59,582 bases of DNA from assembly GCF_945957265.1 (NCBI RefSeq), contig NZ_CAMFKO010000027.1, positions 1-59,582 of the forward strand, read 5' to 3'. Source of the stretch: an uncultured Dechloromonas sp. (GTDB lineage Bacteria; Pseudomonadota; Gammaproteobacteria; Burkholderiales; Rhodocyclaceae). Numbering within the stretch: position 1 is the first letter of the stretch; every line of letters begins with the position of its first letter. Below the pieces are notes generated by a model. The model was not told the origin of the DNA, did no database searches, and saw only the letters and a program-made list of their open reading frames with translations. A program made the position numbers and the translations under genes. This document shows positions 17,815 to 24,896 of the stretch, piece after piece.

Positions 17815-19197
17815 TCAGCGGTCGCCGGCGCGGCGCAATTCGTCGGACTCGAAGCGCTTGGCGTCGATGCGTCCTTCCTGCCCGGCCAGCCAGTCGGTGT
17901 GCTTGGCTTCCTGGGTCGAGTTTTCGGCCATGTAGCGGTTGACCGTCAGGTCCCACGACATGAACTCCTGGCTGACGCAGGCGCCGAGTTCAACGGCCGG
18001 GTACAGCGAGCCTTCCATCACGCGCCACAGCTTGCCCTGGGCGTCGTACTGGTCGGCGGCGAGGATCATCCAGGTGTCTTCGTCGAGGTAGAAGGTGCGC
18101 TTGGCGAACATGTGGCGCATGCCCTGCTTGACTGTCGCCTCGACCTTCCAGACGCGGTGCACTTCGTAGCGCATCAGGTCGCGCTTCGGATACATGCCCT
18201 CATACACTTCCTTGGCCGGCCGCTTGGCGACGAACTTGAAGCTGTTGTACGGCACGACCATCTCCTGCTTGCCGACCAGCTTCCAGTCATAGCGGTCGAG
18301 CGCGCCGGCGAACATCGGGTACTGGTCGGCGGTTTCCAGGTTCTCGTAGCCGGGGATCGGGTTGTCGTACTCGAAGGCCGGCAGGCGGCGCACGCGGCGC
18401 TGGCCGGGGAAGTACATCCAGGCATCGTTCGACTTGCCGAGGAAGTAATGGGCCAGGATGATCTCGCCGGTGCGCGCGGCCGGCGCCGTCGCCAGGTTGA
18501 GCAGCTTCATCTGCACGCCTCCGACGTCGTCGATGGACTTGGCCTTGGGCGAGGCGAACGGGGTGATCACCACCTGGTCCTGGGCCAGGCCGTAGAAGGT
18601 GCCGTCCGGATTGATGAAGTTGGTCTGGTAATACTCGATCCGGCCTTCGCCCTGCCAGCGCAGGCGATGGTTCCACACCGCCTCGGCGCCGTTCTTCGGC
18701 ACGGCGAACGGGAAGCCGCCGCCGACCGCCTGGGCCAGGTTGTCCTTGCCGTCGGCCGTCAGCTTGGCGCTGGTGGCGTTGACCCTGGTCTGGCCATAGA
18801 CGGAATCCGGGTAGCCACAGCTGCGGTGCGTCGGGTAAACGTCCATCCGGTAGCCCTTGCGGGTCTTGATCAGCTCGATCTGGCCGGCCGACAGCTTGTC
18901 CTTGTACTTGTCGACGTTGCTGGCGTCGATCGAATACAGCGGCTTGTCGGCGGCGAAGGGGTCGACGCGGGCGTCGCCCACCTTGTGTTTGCCCTTGGGC
19001 AGACCGCCTTCCCATTTCGGGATGCTGCCGTCCTTGTTGCCGGCGCGCTCGGCGCCGACCGGGGTCAGGTCCTTGCCGAGCTGGGCGGCTTCCTGCTCGC
19101 TGACTGCAGCGAGCGCCGTGCCGCCGGATTGGCCAATGAGGCCGATGAGGCCTGCGACGACCAGCGCCAGCGGTTTGGCTCTGTGGTTGGGGTGCAT
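17815..19197 (-). CDS. DUF1329 family exported protein
   Basis: Protein of 460 residues with a signal peptide (ALVVAGLIGLIGQSGG) and conserved DUF1329 stretches: EAAQLGKDLTPVGAERAGNKDG near the mature N terminus, then RRVRRLPAFEYDNP and LDEDTWMILAADQYD. The fold is thought to resemble LolA/LolB lipid carriers, which suggests a periplasmic carrier of hydrophobic substrate. It lies 25 bp upstream of the DUF1302 gene, its usual partner. Confidence 0.88.
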   Translation of the reverse strand: MHPNHRAKPLALVVAGLIGLIGQSGGTALAAVSEQEAAQLGKDLTPVGAERAGNKDGSIPKWEGGLPKGKHKVGDARVDPFAADKPLYSIDASNVDKYKDKLSAGQIELIKTRKGYRMDVYPTHRSCGYPDSVYGQTRVNATSAKLTADGKDNLAQAVGGGFPFAVPKNGAEAVWNHRLRWQGEGRIEYYQTNFINPDGTFYGLAQDQVVITPFASPKAKSIDDVGGVQMKLLNLATAPAARTGEIILAHYFLGKSNDAWMYFPGQRRVRRLPAFEYDNPIPGYENLETADQYPMFAGALDRYDWKLVGKQEMVVPYNSFKFVAKRPAKEVYEGMYPKRDLMRYEVHRVWKVEATVKQGMRHMFAKRTFYLDEDTWMILAADQYDAQGKLWRVMEGSLYPAVELGACVSQEFMSWDLTVNRYMAENSTQEAKHTDWLAGQEGRIDAKRFESDELRRAGDR

Positions 19198-19242
19198 GAT
19201 TGTGGTCCTCCTGTCGAAAGATGAATTGCCCTGTTTCGAGTG

Positions 19243-19671
19243 TTACTCGATTGATATGCCCTGCGCTTTCAATTCGCTGATGATCGCCGCCCGTCTTCCG
19301 GGGACGTCGGCCAGTCGATTGGCGCGCAGTTGTCGTACTTCTTGTTCGCTATAGGGAAGCGTGCCGGCGGGAACTTCCGCTGCGCTGAACTGCTGCAGCA
19401 TCCAGTTCATCATCACGGCCACGTCGGCGTCGTTCATGCTGGTCTGCGAAGTGCCCGGCACCTGGATCAGGAACTCGCGGCCATGCCTGGCCTTGAGGAA
19501 ATGCCCGATGGCGCCGCGCATGTCCGGAATGCCGACCTCCGGGTTGCCGGCGCCGGCCGGGCCATGGCAGCCGGAGCAGTGCAGCATGTAATTAACCTTG
19601 GGCGAACTGCCGGCAGCCCCGGCCTGGCTTGCCAGCAGCGCGACCGCCACGGCGACGACCGAGCGTTTCAT
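19243..19671 (-). CDS. Small monohaem cytochrome c
   Basis: Protein of 142 residues: signal peptide to about residue 20 (AVALLASQAGAA), then one haem site CSGCH at 32-36 and several Met residues, of which one in NMMNWM or GIPDM could be the distal ligand. It is periplasmic. Position directly after the amine dehydrogenase genes suggests a role as electron acceptor or as an accessory to cofactor maturation. Start ATG 19671 is 2 bp after the stop of the other cytochrome gene, implying coupling. Confidence 0.85.
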   Translation of the reverse strand: MKRSVVAVAVALLASQAGAAGSSPKVNYMLHCSGCHGPAGAGNPEVGIPDMRGAIGHFLKARHGREFLIQVPGTSQTSMNDADVAVMMNWMLQQFSAAEVPAGTLPYSEQEVRQLRANRLADVPGRRAAIISELKAQGISIE

Positions 19672-19673
19672 GA

Positions 19674-20129
19674 TCAGCCTCCTGCGGGCAGGCGCCCGCG
19701 CATCTTGTGGGTTTCGTTGGGGCTGCCGCCGGCCTGGCGGGTTGCCGCCAGCTGTTCCGGCGTCAGCCAGGCGAGGTCGGCGACCTTTTCGTAGCCGGCC
19801 AGGACATGGCGCAGCACGGCCGCCAGTTCGGCATCGGACAAGGCGACGGCGAAGGACGGCATGTTGCCGGTGTAGCGCACGCCATCGACCGTGATGCTGC
19901 CGATCATGCCGGTCAGCGCGACGCGCATCAGGTAGCGCCGCCCCTCCTCGTTCGCCGCATGGCGGCCGATGTTGCCGACCAGCGGCGGCGCGATACCGGG
20001 CGCGCCGACCGCGCCCGGCTGGTGGCAGGCCTGGCAATGGGCGGCGAACAGCGCCGCGCCGTCGGCCTGGGCCAGCGCGCCGCCGCAGGCGGCGAGCAGA
20101 GCCAGGGATGCGAATACCCGACGCGCCAT
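19674..20129 (-). CDS. Small monohaem cytochrome c, possibly lipid-anchored
   Basis: Protein of 151 residues. The signal region contains LLAACGG, which fits a lipobox with Cys15, so it may be a lipoprotein; cleavage at ALA-Q is the alternative. Haem site CQACH at 32-36, with GNMPSF supplying a likely Met ligand. The gene begins 3 bp after aauA. In described aromatic amine dehydrogenase (aau) clusters a small monohaem cytochrome gene also follows aauA, which supports a role in electron transfer from the enzyme. Confidence 0.86.
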   Translation of the reverse strand: MARRVFASLALLAACGGALAQADGAALFAAHCQACHQPGAVGAPGIAPPLVGNIGRHAANEEGRRYLMRVALTGMIGSITVDGVRYTGNMPSFAVALSDAELAAVLRHVLAGYEKVADLAWLTPEQLAATRQAGGSPNETHKMRGRLPAGG

Positions 20130-20132
20130 GGC

Positions 20133-20657
20133 TCAGCCCTTGCCGTCGCTGACGCCGACGATGGCCGCCACCGTGCAGTTGTACATGTTGCTGCTGTTGG
20201 CCATGCACCAGTTGATGTCGTTATGCACCCCCATGCGGTAGCCGGGGCGCTCGCGTTCGTTGCGGTTGCAGCCGCAATGGCCGCAGGCCGTGGCCCCGCA
20301 GCAGTCGTTGTAGCTGATCAGGTAATCCTTGCCGTCGCCCGGATTGCGGCAGGTGCCGACCCAGGTCACCTTGGATATCTCGGTCCCCGGCGGGCAGCTG
20401 GAAATCGTGCCGCCGCAGCAGGTGCAGAGGAAGCCGTCGAGCGCGCAGTAACGCCAGTAGTCGCAGGTCGTGTCGTCGTTGGCCTTGCTCGGCGCGGCGG
20501 CGTGGGCGCCCTGCCCGATCCGGTCGAAAGGCAGGACCGGCAGCACGAAGGCCGTGCCGACGAAGATCTTGCCGAGCCTGGCCAGCGCGCTGCGCCGCGA
20601 CGAGGACTGGGCGACGCGCCGGGTCTTGTGCTCAAAAAAGTCATCGAACCATTTCAT
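20133..20657 (-). CDS. aauA: Quinoprotein (TTQ) amine dehydrogenase, light chain
   Basis: Protein of 174 residues carrying the built-in tryptophan-tryptophylquinone cofactor. Trp99 (KVTWVGTC) and Trp150 (DINWCMA) match the two tryptophans cross-linked in MADH and AADH, with the same 51-residue separation. Asp118 (SYNDCCG) matches the catalytic Asp. Fourteen cysteines fit the dense disulfide network. The leader has a twin-arginine motif (SSRRSALARLG, residues 19-29), as in MauA, for Tat export. Motif details (CDYWRYCALDGFLCTCCGG) look closer to aromatic amine dehydrogenase than to methylamine dehydrogenase. Start 20657 has GGAG upstream. Confidence 0.93.
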   Translation of the reverse strand: MKWFDDFFEHKTRRVAQSSSRRSALARLGKIFVGTAFVLPVLPFDRIGQGAHAAAPSKANDDTTCDYWRYCALDGFLCTCCGGTISSCPPGTEISKVTWVGTCRNPGDGKDYLISYNDCCGATACGHCGCNRNERERPGYRMGVHNDINWCMANSSNMYNCTVAAIVGVSDGKG

Positions 20658-20685
20658 TTTCTGTTTCTCCTTGCTGGGGCGCGCT

Positions 20686-21276
20686 TCAGGCGCGTTGATC
20701 GATGTATTCCTGGATCGAGGCCACGCCGGCCTCCTTGGCGGCAAACAGGCTTTCCAGCTGCTCGCGGGAGTTGACCAGGCCCTTGCCGCGGATCGCGCCG
20801 TCCTCGCCGATCAGCACGGCGTACGGCAGCTTGGCGATGCGGTAGGTCATGCCGAGGTCGGTGGACAAGGCGTAGGGGAAGTCCTGCAGCTCGGCCTTCT
20901 TGTAGAACTCGGCATGCGCCGGCAGTTCGCCGTCGCTGGCCAGGGTCACGTCGAGCCAGGCCGATTCGTCCTGGCGGATCGACTTGAGGACCGGCAGCAG
21001 CTTCTTGCACACCGGGCAGGTCGGCGACAGGAAGAACAGCAGCTGGCTGCGGCCGCGGTTGCCGCCGACCTGCAGCTTGCCGCCGCCGATGCTGTCGAGG
21101 TTGAAGATCGGTGCCGCTTCGCCGACCTTGGGGCCCTGGTCCATCATCAGGGCGCCCATCGGGGCGATGCGTTCGTAGAGAATGCCGATCTGGCGGGCCA
21201 GGGCGAGGACGACCACGACCAGGGCAAGCAGCACGACCCACAGCATGGCGTTGGAGATGAGGATTGCATCGTTCAT
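20686..21276 (-). CDS. aauD: Amine dehydrogenase maturation protein, thioredoxin-like (MauD/AauD)
   Basis: Protein of 196 residues: one N-terminal membrane anchor (about residues 9-28), then a periplasmic thioredoxin-like domain with CPVC (Cys87 and Cys90) in FFLSPTCPVCKKLLP and a cis-Pro region KLPYAVLI. MauD-family proteins are needed to form the six disulfides of the light chain. It sits 28 bp upstream of aauA and 18 bp after aauE, the order known for amine dehydrogenase clusters. Confidence 0.9.
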   Translation of the reverse strand: MNDAILISNAMLWVVLLALVVVVLALARQIGILYERIAPMGALMMDQGPKVGEAAPIFNLDSIGGGKLQVGGNRGRSQLLFFLSPTCPVCKKLLPVLKSIRQDESAWLDVTLASDGELPAHAEFYKKAELQDFPYALSTDLGMTYRIAKLPYAVLIGEDGAIRGKGLVNSREQLESLFAAKEAGVASIQEYIDQRA

Positions 21277-21294
21277 GTTGAATTCCTTTTCTTG

Positions 21295-21846
21295 TTACCG
21301 GCGAACGGCCAGCACCCGCGGGGCGTTGGTCATTAGTTGATTGGCGATGGTGTAGAGGCCGAGCAGGCCGAGGACGACACCGACGGTGGTGAGGTAGTCG
21401 GCCCATACCAGCGGGCGGCTGGCGCCTTCCCGGGCGGCAAGCAGGGCGATGCCCATGAGCACGACGTTGCGGGCGACGAGCGACCAGGCCAGCGGCTGGC
21501 TGGACAGGCCGCCGCAACCGCAATCGATGGCGGTATGGCCGCGCAGCAGGTTGATGACGACGGCAGCGGTGACCGCGGCCAGCAGGGCCAGCGAGAACCA
21601 GGCACCGGCTGCCGCCGTGTCGTTGAGCAGGAGCAGCAGGCCGGCCGCCGCTTCGCTCAAGGCCACGGCCCAGGCCACCGGCGTCACCAGCGACTCGGGC
21701 AGCAGGCGGTAGTTGTCGACCGCGGCGGCGAAGACCACCATGTCGCGCAGCTTCTGCCAGCTCCCGATCAGCAGCAGCACGGAGAGCATGGCTCCCAGGC
21801 TGCGCGTCACCACCGGGTCGTTGAGGAAAGCCGTGACGGCGTCCAT
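21295..21846 (-). CDS. aauE: Amine dehydrogenase accessory membrane protein (MauE/AauE)
   Basis: Protein of 183 residues with four or five hydrophobic segments, and the vicinal motif AIDCGCGG (about residues 110-117) typical of MauE-family proteins. It is thought to work with MauD in folding or disulfide formation of the light chain. The ATG at 21846 overlaps the stop of aauB (TGATG), so the two are translationally coupled. Confidence 0.88.
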   Translation of the reverse strand: MDAVTAFLNDPVVTRSLGAMLSVLLLIGSWQKLRDMVVFAAAVDNYRLLPESLVTPVAWAVALSEAAAGLLLLLNDTAAAGAWFSLALLAAVTAAVVINLLRGHTAIDCGCGGLSSQPLAWSLVARNVVLMGIALLAAREGASRPLVWADYLTTVGVVLGLLGLYTIANQLMTNAPRVLAVRR

Positions 21847-22991
21847 CACTGGGCCTCCAGCAGGGTCGGCGTGAAGCCGAAACCGCCCTTCATGCCGGCC
21901 AGCTTGAGCTTGGTCGTCCCGTCGTAAGCGGCAACCTGGGCCTTTTCGGTATCGAAGGCGAACAGACGCGGCGCCGCGCCCTGGCTGACGGCCAGGCCGG
22001 TGCTATGCACCACCTTGTTGCGGGCCACCAGGCGCTGCGCCTTGAAATCGTAGGTCCAGACTTCGTGTGCCGGATTCTTGTGGCTGCCCTCGTAGCCCTT
22101 GGGGTGCATGCCGACATACAGCGTGCCGCTGTCGCGATGCAGGGCCACCGGCTGGTAGCCGCCCGGGCGCCAGCCGCCCTTGGCATCCTTGGCGCTGACC
22201 AGCGGCCACGGTTTGCCGGCCTGGGCGGTCTCGCCGGAGAGATCGACGCTGACCGCGTTGCCCTTGAAGGAAACGAAGTGATAACGGTCGCCTTCCTGCG
22301 CGGCCGTCACGAACAGCGCATCGTCGTCCGGATCGAAGAAGCGGGCGCTCTTCTGCTTGCCGGTCGGCTTGCCTTCGTCGTCGAGCGCGATGGTCAGCAT
22401 GGTGCCGTCGCCGCACAGGGTCGACACCCGGTTGGCGGTCTGCGCCGGATAGACGTTGTAGCAACCCGGCGTCGCGATGTCGGCGACGAGTTTCTGGCTC
22501 TTCAGGTCGACGATGCCGATGGAGGTGGCCGGGGTGGCGTTCTGGATGAACAGGAAACGCCCGTCGCCCGAGGTGCGCATTGTGCCGCGATAGGGCAGCG
22601 CCTGGGCATGACGGGCCGGATAGGGAATCTCGGCCTTCAGCTTCAGCGTCGCGGCGTCGTAGACCAGCACCTCCTCGCTGCGCTCGCCGTGGTTGCCCTT
22701 GCTGTAATAGGTGGTGACCGCGTAGATCTCCGAGCGATCCGGCGACACCGCGGTCTGGCCGAAGGTGCCGGTGGCGACCATGCCTTCGACCTTGAGGTTG
22801 CGGCCGTCGATGATGGTCATCTTGCCGTCGAGCAGCGAGAGGATATTCACATCGGTGAAATACAGACGATAGGGATGCGGCGCCGGCATGCGGGCGACCG
22901 TGATCTGGTCCAGCGGCAGTTCGGCGTGTGCCGTCAGGCTGCCCCCCAGGGCGGCGACGACGGTTAGCAATGCAATTCTCTTGGGTATCAC
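21846..22991 (-). CDS. aauB: Quinoprotein amine dehydrogenase, heavy chain (beta-propeller)
   Basis: Protein of 381 residues: signal peptide (IALLTVVAALGGSLTAHA) and then a seven-bladed propeller of the MADH/AADH heavy chain type, with LPHPYRLYFTDVNIL-like MPAPHPYRLYFTDVNILS, DGRNLKVEGMVATG and a late GGFGFTP. The start is GTG at 22991 because GGAGGT lies 5 bp upstream and a signal peptide follows at once; the frame is open 111 codons further upstream but that stretch is not protein-like. Together with aauA it forms the periplasmic amine-oxidising heterotetramer. Methylamine as substrate is the alternative to aromatic amines. Confidence 0.9.
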   Translation of the reverse strand: MIPKRIALLTVVAALGGSLTAHAELPLDQITVARMPAPHPYRLYFTDVNILSLLDGKMTIIDGRNLKVEGMVATGTFGQTAVSPDRSEIYAVTTYYSKGNHGERSEEVLVYDAATLKLKAEIPYPARHAQALPYRGTMRTSGDGRFLFIQNATPATSIGIVDLKSQKLVADIATPGCYNVYPAQTANRVSTLCGDGTMLTIALDDEGKPTGKQKSARFFDPDDDALFVTAAQEGDRYHFVSFKGNAVSVDLSGETAQAGKPWPLVSAKDAKGGWRPGGYQPVALHRDSGTLYVGMHPKGYEGSHKNPAHEVWTYDFKAQRLVARNKVVHSTGLAVSQGAAPRLFAFDTEKAQVAAYDGTTKLKLAGMKGGFGFTPTLLEAQ

Positions 22992-23548
22992 CAGCGACCT
23001 CCTTTTTTCTATTTGGATCGGGAGCGGAACAAAAACTGTCCCGTTCGATGGCTCAAATTGTGTTGGCGGAGAAGTCGAAGGCGGTATCCGAAATCGGAAC
23101 CGAAGCGATGCGAAAGCCCGGTTTGATATCCGATTTCGGAAAAGACGACAAAAAAACCGGAAAAACACGATCTGGATCAAAGCGCCGGGAAATACCCCAT
23201 GGCAGCCAGCGGCCGGTTTCCGAAAGATGCGGTCGCCGGCCGGCCGCAGCGACTGGCACCGGTTTTGCATAAACAGCCACGAGCCTCCGGTTCCGGCGAT
23301 GGCGAATCGGCAAAAACGAAGCATCCAACTGTTTTAAAAGAATTATTTTCAAAACAAAAGGAAGGCAAAATGTGTGCATGAACCTACGAAAACGCCCCGT
23401 TGTGGCGCATTCATGCCAAGACCCAACGCCCTGCCATCAACAGGCCGTAGCCGAAACTGGAAAAAACCCCATGTCACCAATCAAAACCTGTTTCCCTAAA
23501 CGAAATTCTGATCTATCCTGAACCGCATAGAGGCCGCTCCAATCGGTC
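22992..23548. promoter_or_regulatory. Divergent intergenic control region with two matching dyads
   Basis: This 557-bp AT-richer stretch separates the amine dehydrogenase operon from the divergent AraC-type regulator. Two 15-bp dyads, TATCCGAAATCGGAA (23085-23099) and TATCCGATTTCGGAA (23127-23141), share TATCCGA-N2-TCGGAA. They are spaced exactly 42 bp, four helical turns, about 95-135 bp before the aauB start. They look like operators for one regulator. No convincing -35/-10 pair or gene was found elsewhere in the stretch. Confidence 0.65.
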
Positions 23549-24568
23549 ATGACGACATTGGCCCGGTCATTCATTCCAGGTGTGCCCATGCCCCTCTCCG
23601 CCACGTCGACGAATTACTCATTTTTCAACCGCACAACCCGCGACTCGGACGAGCACGCCGAATCGCTGCAAGGCTGGGACCAGACCTACGACCAGCTGTC
23701 GCCGGGCAACTTCGAAGGGCGGGTCGTCGATATCCGCTTCAAGGGCCTGCAAATCTTTCGCGAGACGACCAATCGCGCGGTAGCGCAGAGCGGCATCTCC
23801 TGGGATGGCTGTTTCGTCGTCGGGATTCCGGTGGCCATGAAGGGAAGCTGCCTGTTTTCCCGGCAGGTCCTGACCCGCGACTCGATGCTGACCTTCCATA
23901 GCGGCCAGGAATTTTCCCTGACCTCGCCCGAGGAATTCGACATCGTCGCCCTCGCCATCCGCAAGGAAGCCCTGCTCGACACGATGTCCCCCGAAGGCCA
24001 GGAAAACCTGCCCGGCGTTTTCCCGAACGCCCCGACCGTGATGGTCGCCGACCGGCAACTGCTCGACGAGCTGCGCAATTGCCTGCTCGCCATTTTCGAC
24101 CCGTCCAACTTCGAACCCTCGCTGCTCCGCTATCCGCAGGTACAGCGCTCGATGAGTTCGGCCATCATCGGCCATCTCACCGAAGTGCTGCAGGCCTCCA
24201 ACCGCGCGCCCCTGCCCACCCGCTCCTTTGCCGGGCGCTGCCAGGTGGTGCGCGAGGCGACCGATTACGCGATGACCCATACATCCGAACCGATCACCGT
24301 CGCCGACCTCTGCCAGAAGCTCAATATCAGCCGGCGCATGCTCAACTACTGCTTTCAGGACGCGCTCGACATCAACCCCGTTCAATACCTGCGCTCGCTG
24401 CGCCTCAACGGCGTCCGTCGCGCGCTGCGCGACCCCGACGGCAGCGGCCAGCAGATCCGGGACATCGCCGCCAAGTGGGGCTTCTGGCACCTGCCGCGCT
24501 TTGCCGCCGAATATCGCGCCCTGTTCGGCGAACTCCCTTCCGACACCCTGCGCCAGACGCGGCAGTAA
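23549..24568 (+). CDS. AraC-family transcriptional regulator
   Basis: Protein of 339 residues. The N-terminal ~220 residues form a sensory domain (DQLSPGNFEGRVVDIRFKGL; FSLTSPEEFDIVALA). The C terminus holds two helix-turn-helix units (ITVADLCQKLNISRRMLNYCF; IRDIAAKWGFWHLPRFAAEY). It diverges from the amine dehydrogenase operon and is the best local candidate for its activator. An alternative start at 23588 (MPLSAT) has AGGTG suitably placed upstream and may be the real one, as nothing resembling a ribosome site precedes 23549. Confidence 0.85.
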   Translation: MTTLARSFIPGVPMPLSATSTNYSFFNRTTRDSDEHAESLQGWDQTYDQLSPGNFEGRVVDIRFKGLQIFRETTNRAVAQSGISWDGCFVVGIPVAMKGSCLFSRQVLTRDSMLTFHSGQEFSLTSPEEFDIVALAIRKEALLDTMSPEGQENLPGVFPNAPTVMVADRQLLDELRNCLLAIFDPSNFEPSLLRYPQVQRSMSSAIIGHLTEVLQASNRAPLPTRSFAGRCQVVREATDYAMTHTSEPITVADLCQKLNISRRMLNYCFQDALDINPVQYLRSLRLNGVRRALRDPDGSGQQIRDIAAKWGFWHLPRFAAEYRALFGELPSDTLRQTRQ

Positions 24569-24734
24569 GCGCGCCGCCGACGGGCGCGCCCGGCCTCGTC
24601 CGCGGTACCGCCCTGCCCGCCTTTCCCCGAGCTCGCCGCCCCGGCCGGCCACCGGTTTGCCCGCGTATCCGCCCGCCTCGCTCTTCGCCTGCGCCATGCC
24701 GGCCATTGAGGCCGCAGCGAGCCATCCGGCGCAC

Positions 24735-24776
24735 GGACAAAATGTCCCACCCGGCAGCCAAAAGGACAAAATGTCC
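24735..24776 (+). promoter_or_regulatory. Two identical palindromic upstream activator sites
   Basis: GGACAAAATGTCC occurs at 24735-24747 and again at 24764-24776, 29 bp apart; each has GGACA and TGTCC arms around AAA, and both are followed by CA. They lie roughly 60-100 bp upstream of the sigma-54 element, the usual place for an enhancer-binding protein of the NtrC/FhlA class. The cognate regulator is not in this window. Confidence 0.75.
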
Positions 24777-24833
24777 CAACCCCAAGAGGGCCGCCGCAAG
24801 CCGATTCCCCATCGTTCAATGACTTACGAAAAC

Positions 24834-24849
24834 TGGCCTGCTCCTTGCT
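24834..24849 (+). promoter_or_regulatory. Sigma-54 (-24/-12) promoter of the formate dehydrogenase operon
   Basis: TGGCCTGCTCCTTGCT matches the sigma-54 pattern TGGCnnG-N4-TTGCT, with the essential GG and GC exactly 10 bp apart. The predicted start of transcription is near 24860, leaving a leader of about 37 nt that contains GGAGG ahead of the fdnG ATG. The 328-bp stretch 24569-24896 otherwise holds only the twin palindromes. Confidence 0.8.
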
Positions 24850-24896
24850 GCGTTCTGCCATTGCGACACGGAGTCGCATACGGAGGAAAAACCTAA

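Noticed and set aside
22992..23324. N-terminal extension of the amine dehydrogenase heavy chain
   Set aside because: The stretch is not protein-like, would place the signal peptide internally, and GGAGGT with GTG at 22991 gives a proper start.
23053..23381. Small frames in the aauB-AraC gap
   Set aside because: No ribosome sites, poor codon use and overlap with the dyads; treated as non-coding.
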